64,000 nucleotides of DNA from Intestinimonas massiliensis (ex Afouda et al. 2020) (GCF_900626285.1 NZ_LR131147.1:653246-717245); one strand, 5' to 3'; counted from the first letter of the stretch, positions 8,327-17,396 are shown. Notes: a model not told the origin generated them from the letters alone. Made by a program: numbers and translations.

Positions 8327-9510
8327 GAGATACGGTGCGGAAATGGATGCGGGTGGACCCCATCGACATGGAGCACTTTGAGGGCTGGCTGGAGGACATG
8401 GCCCGAAAAGGGCTGTTTTTTGAACGGACCTGGGCCATGGGTACCGTCTTCCGCCGGGGGGAACCCGCCCCGGTCCGATACCGGCTGGACCCCGCCGGGA
8501 ATCTGTGGACCCGGGAAAACCGGGACTACTGCAAATCCCTGGGCTGGGAATACGCGGGCAGCCTGGGAAAATACTTCGACCTGTATGTCAACCGGGACCC
8601 GGAGGCCCCGGAGCTCCACACCGACCCGGTGGTGCAGAGCTACGCCCTGGAGCAGGTGGCAAAGCGGGCCAGGCGGACCTGTATTCTGCTGACCGCCCTG
8701 ACCCTGGCGATGCTGGTCCTCATCTTCCTGCCCTTTTTCCTGCTGTCCGCCCCCATCCTCTACCAGCTGGTGGAAAACCCCGTCGGCGGCAGTCTGCTCT
8801 ATCTGATCCTGGATATTCTGTCCACAAGTATGACGATCCGATCTTACAGGGCCTTCTTCCGGCTGCGCAGACGGCTGGAGGAGGGAGAGCCGCCCCGGCG
8901 GGACGGAAGCTGGAAAACCGCTGCCCGTTGGCAGCGGGCGGTGAGCTGGATTCTCCTGCCGCTGTGCATCCTTTACCTGGGCGCTCTGGCGGTCACCACC
9001 TCCCGCTCCTGGGAGGGGCAGCTGGAGGGGCTGAACAAGCCTGTCCCCTCCCTCTCCCTGGCGGAGCTGGAGAGCGATCCGGAACTGGAGCCTCTGGTGG
9101 ACGGCCGTTGGGAGGACGGACAGGATCGAAACAATTATGTCAACTTCACATGCACCCTGGTGGCCCCGGAGCAGTATGAGATCACCCAGTGGCTTACCGA
9201 CGGCGGGGACTATGAGCCCCGGCTCACCATCAACTGGTACCGGCTGTCTCTCCCCTTCCTGGCCGCTCCCCTGCTGAAGGAGCTGGTGTATCAGTACACC
9301 CAGTACAACTACTTCCCGGAGGAGTACCAGGTGGAGGAGGTCACCCTCCCCGGCTTTGACCGGGCGGTGCTGGCCACCGACACCCAGTGGCCCGGCCAGC
9401 GGCTTTTCCTCCGGAAGGGCAGCGTGGTGGTCTATCTGTCCTACTCCGGCAATCAGGATCTGACCAGCCGCCCGGAACTACTGGAAGAACTTGTGGCATC
9501 CCGCAATTAG
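8323..9510 (+). CDS. DUF2812 domain membrane protein
   Basis: 395 residues. The N-terminal ~115 residues (MEHFEGWLEDMARKGLFFER onward) are a DUF2812 domain, a small soluble fold nearly always encoded beside PadR regulators. Two clear hydrophobic segments follow: LTLAMLVLIFLPFFLLSAPI near residue 125 and WILLPLCILYLGALAV near residue 210. The rest is predicted extracytoplasmic and has no recognised motif. Function is unknown. The ATGA overlap with padR and the shared operator suggest that it senses or responds to envelope or membrane stress (inference only). Confidence 0.75.
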   Translation: MRDTVRKWMRVDPIDMEHFEGWLEDMARKGLFFERTWAMGTVFRRGEPAPVRYRLDPAGNLWTRENRDYCKSLGWEYAGSLGKYFDLYVNRDPEAPELHTDPVVQSYALEQVAKRARRTCILLTALTLAMLVLIFLPFFLLSAPILYQLVENPVGGSLLYLILDILSTSMTIRSYRAFFRLRRRLEEGEPPRRDGSWKTAARWQRAVSWILLPLCILYLGALAVTTSRSWEGQLEGLNKPVPSLSLAELESDPELEPLVDGRWEDGQDRNNYVNFTCTLVAPEQYEITQWLTDGGDYEPRLTINWYRLSLPFLAAPLLKELVYQYTQYNYFPEEYQVEEVTLPGFDRAVLATDTQWPGQRLFLRKGSVVVYLSYSGNQDLTSRPELLEELVASRN

Positions 9511-9548
9511 AACGTATGTTTGACTTTCAGGCGGAAGCGTGATATCCT
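9510..9548 (+). promoter_or_regulatory. SOS (LexA/DinR) box over dinB promoter
   Basis: GAACGTATGTTT (9510-9521) fits the Gram-positive LexA core GAAC-RNRY-GTTY. It overlaps the -35 TTGACT (9520-9525), which is 17 nt from -10 TATCCT (9543-9548). LexA binding there would block the promoter. Confidence 0.65.
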
Positions 9549-9569
9549 GAATGCAAAGGGGGCGATGGG

Positions 9570-10817
9570 ATGGAGCGGGTCATCCTCCACTGCGATCTGA
9601 ACAGCTTTTACGCCTCGGTGGAGCTGCTGGACCACCCGGAGCTGCGGGACAAACCGGTGGCGGTATGCGGCGACCCGGAGAGCCGCCACGGCATCATTCT
9701 GGCCAAAAACGAGCCCGCGAAGGCCTTCAAGGTCCAGACCGCTGAGACCATCTGGCAGGCCAGGCGGAAATGCCCCGACCTGATCCTCCTCCCCGCCCAC
9801 CATGGCAAGTACCGGGAATACTCCAAAAAGGTCAACGCCGTTTACGAGCGGTACACCGACCTGGTGGAGCCCTTCTCCATCGACGAGAGCTGGCTGGACG
9901 TGACGGGCACCCTCCACCTGTTCCACACCGACGGCAAGGGGCTGGCCGACCAGATCCGCCGGGCGGTGCGGGAGGAGCTGGGGCTGACGGTATCGGTGGG
10001 CGTGTCCTTCAACAAGGTCTTTGCCAAAATGGGCAGCGACTACAAAAAGCCGGACGCCACCACCGTCATCACCCGGGACAATTATCAGCAGCTGCTGTGG
10101 CCCCTGCCGGTAACCGACCTTTTGTTCGTGGGCCGGGCGGCGGCCCGGGTGCTGGCGGGCTACGGCGTGCGCACCATCGGGGACCTGGCCCGGTTTGACC
10201 GGGAGGTTTTGGGGGAGATCCTGGGCAAAGGGGGCTACACCCTCCACGACTATGCCACCGGGGCGGAGCACAGCCCGGTGATCCCCGCCCGGGACATGCC
10301 GGGGCCCAAGTCGGTGGGCAACGGCCTCACCTTCCCCCGGAACCTGGTGGGGTGGGCGGAGCTGCGCACCGCCCTGTCCGAGCTGGCCGACGAGGTGGCC
10401 GCTCGGCTGCGCAAGCACGCCCTCAAGTGTACCACGGTCCAGGTCACCATCCGGGACCCCAATTTCAAGGATATCTGCCGCCAGACGCGGCTGACCGCCC
10501 CCACCTACGTCTCAAGGGACCTGGTGGAGGCGGCCATGGCGCTGGTTCATGCGGCGTGGAACGAAAAGGCCCCGGTGCGGGCCCTCACCATCACCGCGCA
10601 GAATCTGGTGGAGGAGGGGGACGCAGGGGAGCAGATCAATCTGTTCGCCGCTGACGCGGCGCCCAGGCGGGACAAGCTGGAAAAGCTGGAAAAAGCCATG
10701 GACGGCATCCGGGACAAATACGGCCGGGAGGCCATCTCCTCCGCCTCCAACCTCCGGCGGGGAGACCGGCGGCCTATCCCGCCCGGGCCGCCGGAGGAGG
10801 TCAGGCCGTCAGACTGA
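9570..10817 (+). CDS. dinB: DNA polymerase IV (Y family)
   Basis: 415 residues. Palm motifs CDLNSFYASVE (residues ~8-18) and EPFSIDESWLDV (near residue 105) carry the catalytic Asp and Asp-Glu pair; a helix-hairpin-helix (VRTIGDLARF) and a little-finger domain follow. DinB does error-prone translesion synthesis. The C-terminal ~60 residues (LVEEGDAGEQINLFAADAA onward) include QINLFAA, which resembles a beta-clamp binding peptide (QLxLF). The promoter carries an SOS box. The 3' end overlaps the convergent M56 gene by 9 bp, without room for a terminator. Confidence 0.93.
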   Translation: MERVILHCDLNSFYASVELLDHPELRDKPVAVCGDPESRHGIILAKNEPAKAFKVQTAETIWQARRKCPDLILLPAHHGKYREYSKKVNAVYERYTDLVEPFSIDESWLDVTGTLHLFHTDGKGLADQIRRAVREELGLTVSVGVSFNKVFAKMGSDYKKPDATTVITRDNYQQLLWPLPVTDLLFVGRAAARVLAGYGVRTIGDLARFDREVLGEILGKGGYTLHDYATGAEHSPVIPARDMPGPKSVGNGLTFPRNLVGWAELRTALSELADEVAARLRKHALKCTTVQVTIRDPNFKDICRQTRLTAPTYVSRDLVEAAMALVHAAWNEKAPVRALTITAQNLVEEGDAGEQINLFAADAAPRRDKLEKLEKAMDGIRDKYGREAISSASNLRRGDRRPIPPGPPEEVRPSD

Positions 10818-12602
10818 GGGCACCGCCCAAAAGGCGCTGCTCCACTGGGTTTGGGTGCCTTCAAACCAGGTGTATTCCACCGTCACGGCCAGCAGCAGAT
10901 TTTCACCCTCCCAGCCTCTGTTCTCTACATCCTCCCGGTTCAGGGGAAAGCCGAACGCGGAACGTACATGCTCCACCTCGTTGTCGCTGCTGCTGCCCCC
11001 CACAACGGCCTGATCCAGAACCGTACCGTCCCCATCCAGCAGGTATAGGGTAGTTTCGGCGGACTGGAAGGGCGTGGAGAGGTCATTGATGGTAAGAATC
11101 GCGTCCATGGGCAGGGTGGGCAGATCACCCCTGGTCACGATGGAACCGAATTCCGAAGGACCGCCCTCATAGACCGGAAGAATGGTACCATCGGAGACCA
11201 TCAGCGGCTCCTCCAACACCTGATCTTCCCGGACGGACGGCACCAGCAGGCGGAAGGCATAGGTGGCGGAGCGGCTGGTAAATCCTTCTTTCCAGGTGTA
11301 GGTAAGGACCACGCCCCGTTCCTCCGTGCCGGTTCCGGCGGAATCCTCCCGGGGGTGGAGGCCGATGGTGTATGTCATAGAACCATTGAGCCCTTCCACC
11401 CACTGCCCGTCCCGGAGCAGATAGTCCGTATAGGCCCCCTTCCGGGGCTGGGGCTGACCAAAGACAGACAGGCTCACATTGTGAACCCAGAGGTAATCAT
11501 CGGTGAACAGCGGTGCGTCCGCCAGCAGTTCCGCCGGATCAGGGGGCGTGTCGCCGTCCCAGTGGGCGGCGGTGAGTTCCGCCTCACGACTGTCGATGGA
11601 CAGGGTGATGGCAGGCGGAGACTGGGGCAGGCCCGCCCCGCCGGTAGAATCCGCAGCCAGCCACAGGCCTATACCTCCGGCAGCAATGACCAGCACCGCC
11701 GCCGCGATGACGGCGGGCTTGCGGTAGGCCAGGGCCCCCTTCACCCGGCGGGACACGTCGTGCTCCCCAAAGGCGGCGGGCAGGCGGCTGGTCTCAGGGG
11801 CGGCCAGGGCCAGCAGAGCCCGGGCGTAGCCGGTGCGCTCCCCCTCGGGCAGCTGACCCAGCACCCCCTCGTCACAGGAGGCCTCCAGGTCCCGGCAGAA
11901 CAGCTGCCAGGCCAGCCACAGCACCGGGTTGAACCAGTGGACCGCCGCCGCCAGGAAAAACAGGGGCTTCCAGAGGAAATCCCCCCGGCGCAGGTGGAGC
12001 CGCTCATGGGCCAGCACATAGCTCCGGTTTGGCTCCGCCAGATCTTTGGGCAGATAGATTCTGGGCGGAAAGAAGCCCAGCACAAATGGCGGACCGGGCC
12101 GGTCGCTCTCAAACACGCCGGTGGCTGCCTGCACCGCCGTCTCCATCCGCTTTTTCAGCTTCCGGTGGGTGTACAGCCACCATCCCCACAGGAGGGCCAC
12201 TCCCGCCAGCCACAAAAGGGCCAGCGGCAGCATAGGGGAAAGCCGGGGCTCCGGGACCTCTGCGGGCTCCAGGGTGGTGATCTCCACCGCCGCATCCTCC
12301 GGCAGAGGCTCCTCCGGGGAGATGGCCGGAACACCCACTGTGCCCGGCTGCTGAACCGGCTCCTGGGTCTCCTGCACCTGAGCCATAGGAGGCAGCGCCT
12401 CCTCCACCAAGGCGGCAGCACTCCAGGGGCTGGTGAAGCTGACAGGGCACACCATGCGGAAGAGCACCACCGCCCACAGCAGCAGACGCACAAAGGCAGG
12501 GGCTTTCAGCTTCACCAGCACCCACCGCAGGGCGATGACCACCAGGGCGGTGAGGGCGGCGATGAGGCTCATGTCCCCTACTGCCATCAGCAGCTCAGTC
12601 AT
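10809..12602 (-). CDS. M56-family membrane metallopeptidase, BlaR1-like
   Basis: About 597 residues. Four N-terminal membrane segments surround a cytoplasmic M56 zinc protease: VLAHERLHLRRGD near residue 197 is the HExxH motif, with EASCDEGVL as third ligand region. A further membrane segment (VIAAAVLVIAAGGIGLWLAA) leads to a ~250-residue extracellular domain. That domain is not the penicillin-binding fold of classic BlaR1, so the signal is unknown. In BlaR1 systems ligand sensing activates the protease, which leads to BlaI cleavage. The start ATG 12602 overlaps blaI (ATGACTGA), giving translational coupling. The 44-residue upstream extension overlaps blaI and is not real. Confidence 0.85.
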   Translation of the reverse strand: MTELLMAVGDMSLIAALTALVVIALRWVLVKLKAPAFVRLLLWAVVLFRMVCPVSFTSPWSAAALVEEALPPMAQVQETQEPVQQPGTVGVPAISPEEPLPEDAAVEITTLEPAEVPEPRLSPMLPLALLWLAGVALLWGWWLYTHRKLKKRMETAVQAATGVFESDRPGPPFVLGFFPPRIYLPKDLAEPNRSYVLAHERLHLRRGDFLWKPLFFLAAAVHWFNPVLWLAWQLFCRDLEASCDEGVLGQLPEGERTGYARALLALAAPETSRLPAAFGEHDVSRRVKGALAYRKPAVIAAAVLVIAAGGIGLWLAADSTGGAGLPQSPPAITLSIDSREAELTAAHWDGDTPPDPAELLADAPLFTDDYLWVHNVSLSVFGQPQPRKGAYTDYLLRDGQWVEGLNGSMTYTIGLHPREDSAGTGTEERGVVLTYTWKEGFTSRSATYAFRLLVPSVREDQVLEEPLMVSDGTILPVYEGGPSEFGSIVTRGDLPTLPMDAILTINDLSTPFQSAETTLYLLDGDGTVLDQAVVGGSSSDNEVEHVRSAFGFPLNREDVENRGWEGENLLLAVTVEYTWFEGTQTQWSSAFWAVPSV

Positions 12603-12963
12603 GGTGCTCCTCGCTTTCGTCAATGAGCCGCCGCAAGGTCTCCGCCTCCTGATGGGACAGCTTTTTCCCGCTGAGGAAGGCGGCCACAAAGTTGGGCAAC
12701 GAGCCGCCGAAGGACTTTTCCACCGCCGCCTCACTCTCCCGGCGGAGAACCTGCTCCCGCCCTACCAGAGCGGTGACGGTGGCGTTCTCATTTTTCAGGA
12801 TGCCCCGCTCCCCCAGCTTGCGCACCAGGTTGAAGGTGGTGGACTTCTTCCACCCCAGCTTCTCCTGGCACAGCCTGGACAGGGCGGTGGAGTTGATGGG
12901 CTGGTGCTCCCACACCAGATCCATCAGCCGGTACTCCGCGTCGAACAGTCTGAGATCTTCCAT
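12595..12963 (-). CDS. BlaI/MecI/CopY-family repressor
   Basis: 122 residues. The N-terminal winged helix (FDAEYRLMDLVWEHQPINST, recognition region GWKKSTTFNLVRKLGERGIL) is followed by a C-terminal helical dimerisation arm. BlaI repressors bind dyads upstream of their own operon and are inactivated by proteolysis triggered by the membrane M56 partner, encoded next with an 8-bp overlap. No beta-lactamase gene adjoins, so the target regulon may be only this operon or elsewhere. Two matching dyads overlap its promoter. Confidence 0.88.
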   Translation of the reverse strand: MEDLRLFDAEYRLMDLVWEHQPINSTALSRLCQEKLGWKKSTTFNLVRKLGERGILKNENATVTALVGREQVLRRESEAAVEKSFGGSLPNFVAAFLSGKKLSHQEAETLRRLIDESEEHHD

Positions 12964-12980
12964 ATACAGACCCCCAGTTG

Positions 12981-13040
12981 GTTTGTCTTGATAAACCTCT
13001 TTTCCAAGGCTAGTTTATCAGAACAAACCTCTTGTGTCAA
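12981..13040 (-). promoter_or_regulatory. blaI promoter with two BlaI operators
   Basis: On the minus strand: -35 TTGACA (13040-13035), 17-nt spacer, -10 TAAACT (13017-13012). Two 16-bp dyads, GTTTGTCTTGATAAAC (12981-12996) and GTTTATCAGAACAAAC (13013-13028), are near reverse complements with centres 32 bp apart. One covers the spacer and -10, the other the early transcribed region. Confidence 0.75.
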
Positions 13041-13045
13041 GGCAG

Positions 13046-13081
13046 AAAAACGGCGCACAGCATTTGCTGTGCGCCGTTTTT
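13046..13081. terminator. Bidirectional terminator at the end of the arginine operon
   Basis: AAAAACGGCGCACAGC (13046-13061) pairs with GCTGTGCGCCGTTTTT (13066-13081), giving T-runs on both strands. It ends the argGHCJBDF transcript on the minus strand and insulates it from the blaI promoter. Confidence 0.9.
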
Positions 13082-13091
13082 CTGTTCTCTT

Positions 13092-14009
13092 TTACTGTTC
13101 GCTCATCAGCAGGTACATAACCGCTTTCTGCGCGTGGAGCCGGTTCTCCGCCTCGTCAAAGATCTCGTCGGCGTGGGCTTCGAACACGTCGGCAGTGATC
13201 TCCTCGCCCCGGTGGGCGGGCAGGCAGTGCTGGACCATGCAGCCGGAGTTGGTGAGGGCCATCAGGTCGCTGTTGATCTGATAGACGCCCTCAAATACGG
13301 CCCGGCGCTTCTGAGCCTCGCTCTCCTGGCCCATGGAAGCCCACACGTCGGTGAACATGGCGTCGGCGCCCACGGCAGCCTCCTTGGGGTCCCGGCACAG
13401 GGTGAACTTGCCGCCGCAGTTCTTGGCGAACTCCAGCACCTGGGGATCGGGATCATAGCCCTCGGGGCAGGCCACGGACACCTCCATGCCCACCTTCAGG
13501 CCGCCCACAATGAGGGAGTTGGTCATATTGTTGCCGTCGCCGATGTAGCACATCTTCAGGCCCTCCAGCCGGGACTTGTGCTCCCGGATGGTCATGAGAT
13601 CGGCCAGCACCTGGCAGGGATGGCAGAAGTCGGTCAGGCCGTTGATGACGGGGATGGAGGCGTACTTGGCCAGGGTCTCCACCTCGTCCTGGCCGAAGGT
13701 GCGGATCATGATGCCGTCGCAGTAGCGGCTGAGCACCCGGGCGGTGTCCTCGATGGGCTCGCCCCGGCCGATCTGGCTCTCCTTACCGGAGAGGAACAGG
13801 GCGTGGCCGCCCAGCTGGAACATGCCGGTCTCGAAGGAGACCCGGGTGCGGGTGGAGTTCTTCTCAAAGATCATGGCGAGAGTCTTGCCCTCCAGGTAGT
13901 GGTGGGTCAGGCCGTGCTTCTGGTTGTACTTCATCTGGTCGGCAGTGTCCAGAATCTTTGTAATATCAGCGGGGGTCAGGTCCAGCAGCTTGAGCAGATC
14001 TTTTTTCAT
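13092..14009 (-). CDS. argF: Ornithine carbamoyltransferase
   Basis: 305 residues. The carbamoyl-phosphate loop NSTRTRVSFE, the HPCQ motif (FCHPCQVLAD) and the ornithine-site motif VQHCLPAHRGEE identify OTCase, which makes citrulline from ornithine and carbamoyl phosphate. I chose the second ATG (14009, MKKDLLKLL), which is 6-7 nt from GAGGTGA; the ATG at 14018 abuts that site. It is the last gene of the arginine operon, 20 nt after argD, and is followed by the terminator. Confidence 0.95.
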   Translation of the reverse strand: MKKDLLKLLDLTPADITKILDTADQMKYNQKHGLTHHYLEGKTLAMIFEKNSTRTRVSFETGMFQLGGHALFLSGKESQIGRGEPIEDTARVLSRYCDGIMIRTFGQDEVETLAKYASIPVINGLTDFCHPCQVLADLMTIREHKSRLEGLKMCYIGDGNNMTNSLIVGGLKVGMEVSVACPEGYDPDPQVLEFAKNCGGKFTLCRDPKEAAVGADAMFTDVWASMGQESEAQKRRAVFEGVYQINSDLMALTNSGCMVQHCLPAHRGEEITADVFEAHADEIFDEAENRLHAQKAVMYLLMSEQ

Positions 14010-14029
14010 TTCATTCACCTCATATCAGA

Positions 14030-15208
14030 TTAAGCCAGAATTTGTTCCATGATCGCCAGGCCCTTGTCGATCTCGGCCATGGTGATGGTCAGCGGCGGCA
14101 GCAGCCGCAGGGCAGATCCGGCGGTAAGCACCAGCAGCCCGTGTTCGATCAGCCGGGTGGCCAGTACCTTGTTGCTCTCCTCGCCCTTTACTTCCACACC
14201 GATCATCAGGCCCAGGCCCCGGGTCTCCCCCAGGCTGGACAGGCCCATGCGCTCGATGCGGGCCCGGATGTACTTGCCCTTCTGTGTCACGGCGGCCAGA
14301 GCATCCTCATCCAGGGTATCCAGCACAACCTGGGCAGCTGCGGCGCAGATGGGGTTGCCGCCGAAGGTGGCCGCGTGGGTGCCGGGGCCCAGCACGTTCC
14401 GGCAGCGCTCGTTCACCAGGAAGCCGCCCATGGGCAGCCCCCCGGCAATACCTTTGGCGAAGGACACACCGTCGGGTATGATGCCGTACTGCTGGAAGGC
14501 AAACAGGGTGCCGGTGCGGCCCACGCCGGTCTGCACCTCGTCCACCAGAAGCAGCCAGTCCCGCTCGGCACACAGCACCGCCAGGTCGTGGACGTACTCC
14601 GGATCCATGGGGTAGACGCCCCCCTCCCCCTGGACCAGCTCCAGCATGACGGCGCACACATCGTGGCCCGCCACCTCCTGGACGGCGTCGATACTGCCCG
14701 CCTCGGCGTACCGGAAACCGTCGGTGAAGGGGAAGAAATAGTTGTGGAACACCTCCTGACCGGTGGCGGTCAGGGTGGTAATGGTACGGCCGTGGAAGGA
14801 GTTCTTCAGGGTGATGATGGTGCCTCTCCCCTTGCCGTACTTGTCAAAAGAATATTTACGGGCCATCTTGATGACGCCCTCATTGGCCTCGGCGCCGGAA
14901 TTGCCGAAGAAGACCGCCGCCATGCCGGTACGCTCACACAGCTTCTTGGCCAGCTGGGCATAGGGCTGGGAGTAGAACAGGTTGGAAATGTGACCCAGCT
15001 TCTTCGCCTGCTCGGTGATGGCCGCCACCCACTTCTCGTTGCCGTAGCCGATGGAGTTCACCCCGATGCCGGAGGAGAAGTCAATATACTCCTTCCCCGC
15101 CAGGTCGTACAGGGTGGCGCCCTTGCCGTGATCGATGTCCACATCGAAGCGGCCGTAGGTCTGCATGGTATACTGGTGGTCCAGCTCTACCAGTTCTTTG
15201 TGATCCAT
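14030..15208 (-). CDS. argD: Acetylornithine aminotransferase
   Basis: 392 residues, class-III PLP aminotransferase. Visible are FFGNSGAEANEGVIK (cofactor phosphate region), SFHGRT, LLVDEVQTGVGRTG (PLP-contacting Asp) and SFAKGIAGGLPMGGF with the Schiff-base lysine. It converts N-acetylglutamate semialdehyde to N-acetylornithine, and often also works in lysine synthesis. It sits 15 nt behind argB and 20 nt before argF in the minus-strand operon. Homologous omega-aminotransferases are hard to separate by motif, but the operon settles the call. Confidence 0.94.
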   Translation of the reverse strand: MDHKELVELDHQYTMQTYGRFDVDIDHGKGATLYDLAGKEYIDFSSGIGVNSIGYGNEKWVAAITEQAKKLGHISNLFYSQPYAQLAKKLCERTGMAAVFFGNSGAEANEGVIKMARKYSFDKYGKGRGTIITLKNSFHGRTITTLTATGQEVFHNYFFPFTDGFRYAEAGSIDAVQEVAGHDVCAVMLELVQGEGGVYPMDPEYVHDLAVLCAERDWLLLVDEVQTGVGRTGTLFAFQQYGIIPDGVSFAKGIAGGLPMGGFLVNERCRNVLGPGTHAATFGGNPICAAAAQVVLDTLDEDALAAVTQKGKYIRARIERMGLSSLGETRGLGLMIGVEVKGEESNKVLATRLIEHGLLVLTAGSALRLLPPLTITMAEIDKGLAIMEQILA

Positions 15209-15223
15209 GGTCTGTCTCCCTCC

Positions 15224-16078
15224 TTACAGCAGCATGGTGCCGATGCCCTCGTCGCTGAGCAGCTCGATGAGGATGGAGTGCTGGATGCGGCCGTCCAGAA
15301 TGACCGCGTCCTTCACCCCGGAGCGTACCGCCTCCACGCAGCAGTCCACCTTGGGGATCATGCCGCCCTTGATGACCCCGTCCTTTACCAGGCCGGGCAC
15401 CTGGGACAGCTTCACTACCGGCAGCAGGGTATTTTCGTCCTTGGGGTCCATCATCAGGCCCCGCACGTCGGTGAGCAGAATCAGCTTTTCCGCCTTCAGC
15501 GCCATGGACAGCTTGGCGGCGGCAGTGTCGGCGTTGATGTTGTAGGCCGTCTCGCCGTCGACCCCCTGGGCCACGGTGGACACCACGGGGATATAGCCGT
15601 TCTCCAGGCAATCCTCCACCGCCTGGGGGGCCACGGCGGTGATCTCACCCACCAGGCCGTACTTTTCGTCCAGCTTCTTGGCCTGGAACAGGCCGGCGTC
15701 CATACCGCACAGGCCGATGGCTTTACCGCCCAGACGGTTCAGGGTGGCCACCAGGTTCTTGTTCACCTTGCCGCACAGCACCTGCTGGACAATATCCATG
15801 GTCTCCTGGTCGGTGTAGCGCAGGCCGTCCACAAACTTGGATTCCTTGCCGATCTTGTTCAGCATCTCGGTGATCTCCGGCCCGCCGCCGTGGACCACCA
15901 CCACCCGGATCCCCACCAGGTGGAGCAGGATGATGTCGGAGATGACCGCCTGGCGCAGGGCGTCGGAGATCATGGCGTTGCCGCCGTACTTCACCACCAC
16001 GGTCTTGCCGTTGTACTTCTGGATATAGGGCAGGGCCTCGGCCAGCACCTGAGCCCGCTCCACATGGGAATAGGACAT
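15224..16078 (-). CDS. argB: Acetylglutamate kinase
   Basis: 284 residues of the amino acid kinase fold: VVVKYGGNAM at the nucleotide site, VVHGGGPEI for the acetylglutamate site, and NINADTAAAKLSMAL plus LLTDVRGL near the ATP site. ATG 16078 (MSYSHVERA) is well spaced from AAGAGGTG; the GTG three codons earlier is less likely. An N-terminal helix before the kinase core is typical of arginine-inhibited hexameric NAGKs, so feedback inhibition by arginine is plausible but not proven. Confidence 0.94.
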   Translation of the reverse strand: MSYSHVERAQVLAEALPYIQKYNGKTVVVKYGGNAMISDALRQAVISDIILLHLVGIRVVVVHGGGPEITEMLNKIGKESKFVDGLRYTDQETMDIVQQVLCGKVNKNLVATLNRLGGKAIGLCGMDAGLFQAKKLDEKYGLVGEITAVAPQAVEDCLENGYIPVVSTVAQGVDGETAYNINADTAAAKLSMALKAEKLILLTDVRGLMMDPKDENTLLPVVKLSQVPGLVKDGVIKGGMIPKVDCCVEAVRSGVKDAVILDGRIQHSILIELLSDEGIGTMLL

Positions 16079-16090
16079 ATTTCGCACCTC

Positions 16091-17353
16091 TTACGTCCGG
16101 TAATCGCCGTTGATCTTCACATAGTCATAGGTCAGGTCGCAGCCCCAGCAGGTGGCCTCATGTTCGCCCTCGTGGAGATCCACCTCAATGATGACTTCAT
16201 CCTGGGACAGGATGCTCTTGGCGGCCTCCTCGTCAAAGTCCACGCCGGCCCCCTGCTGGCACACCAGGATCTCACCCACGGCGGAGGCGAACTTCACATC
16301 CACGAACTCGGGACGGAAGGGGGCCTTGGAATAGCCCATGGCACACAGCACCCGGCCCCAGTTGGCGTCGGAGCCGAACATGGCGGCCTTTACCAGGGAG
16401 GAACCCACCACCGCCTTGGCCAGGCGCTCGGCGCTCTCCTCGCTGCGGGCGTCCTTCACGGTGCAGGTAATCAGCTTGCTGGCACCCTCGCCGTCGGCGG
16501 CGATGTTCCGGGCCAGCTGCTCAAACACGTAGTAAAGGGTCTTATAGAACACCGTGTAGTTGTCGTCCTTCCACTCGATGAGTTCGTTGCCCGCCATGGA
16601 GTTGGCCAGCACCACGCACATATCGTTGGTGGAGGTATCCCCGTCGATGGTCACCCGGTTGAACGTACGGGGGACGATCTCATGGAGGGCGTCGGTGAGC
16701 ATCTCATGGGTAATGGCGCAGTCGGTGGTGACGAAGCACAGCATGGTGCCCATATTGGGGTGGATCATGCCGGAACCCTTGGCGATGGCGCCGATGGTCA
16801 CCGTCTTGCCGCCGATGGAGCAGGTCACCGACAGCTCCTTCTTCACGGTATCAGTGGTCATGATGGCGTTGGCCGCGGCATCGGAGCCGTCTTTGGACAG
16901 GGCGGCGGCGGCGGCGGGCAGGCCCTTGGCGATGGCGTCGATATTCAGTTCCTGGCCGATGACGCCGGTGGAGGCCACCACGAAGTCGCTGGCCTTCAGG
17001 CCGGTGACCTGGGCCGCCAGTTGGCACATCTCTTCGGCGTGCTCATGGCTGTTGGGGGCGCAGGCGTTGGCGTTGCCCGAGTTGGCCACGATGGCCTGGG
17101 CCTCCCCGTTCTCCAGATGGTCCATGGTCACATACAGAGGGGCGGCCTTCACCCGGTTCATGGTGTATACCGCCGCCGCCACGCAGGGCTGCTCGGACAC
17201 GATGAGGGCCAGATCCTTCTTGCCCTCCAGCACCTCGGGCATCTTGCTCATGGGAGGCTGATTGCCGTCCCCCTTGCCCTTCTTCACGCCGCAGTGGACG
17301 CCGGAAGCCGTAAATCCTTTCGGTGCGGTCACGCCGCCGGGGATCTGTTTCAT
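16091..17353 (-). CDS. argJ: Bifunctional glutamate N-acetyltransferase/ornithine acetyltransferase
   Basis: 420 residues. ArgJ recycles the acetyl group from acetylornithine to glutamate and may also use acetyl-CoA. The proprotein is cleaved before a catalytic threonine: the family motif ATML is here GTML (IHPNMGTMLCFVTTDC), with Thr kept and Gly in place of Ala. Also seen are AIVANSGNANAC and the C-terminal DLTYDYVKINGDYRT. ATG 17353 follows AAGGAGAAC; the start six codons upstream contains the ribosome site itself. It lies between argC and argB. No argA-type synthase is present, consistent with the cyclic acetyl pathway. Confidence 0.94.
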   Translation of the reverse strand: MKQIPGGVTAPKGFTASGVHCGVKKGKGDGNQPPMSKMPEVLEGKKDLALIVSEQPCVAAAVYTMNRVKAAPLYVTMDHLENGEAQAIVANSGNANACAPNSHEHAEEMCQLAAQVTGLKASDFVVASTGVIGQELNIDAIAKGLPAAAAALSKDGSDAAANAIMTTDTVKKELSVTCSIGGKTVTIGAIAKGSGMIHPNMGTMLCFVTTDCAITHEMLTDALHEIVPRTFNRVTIDGDTSTNDMCVVLANSMAGNELIEWKDDNYTVFYKTLYYVFEQLARNIAADGEGASKLITCTVKDARSEESAERLAKAVVGSSLVKAAMFGSDANWGRVLCAMGYSKAPFRPEFVDVKFASAVGEILVCQQGAGVDFDEEAAKSILSQDEVIIEVDLHEGEHEATCWGCDLTYDYVKINGDYRT

Positions 17354-17396
17354 AGTAAGTTCTCCTTCCATGGGGGCGGTTCAATCCGTCCGTCAA

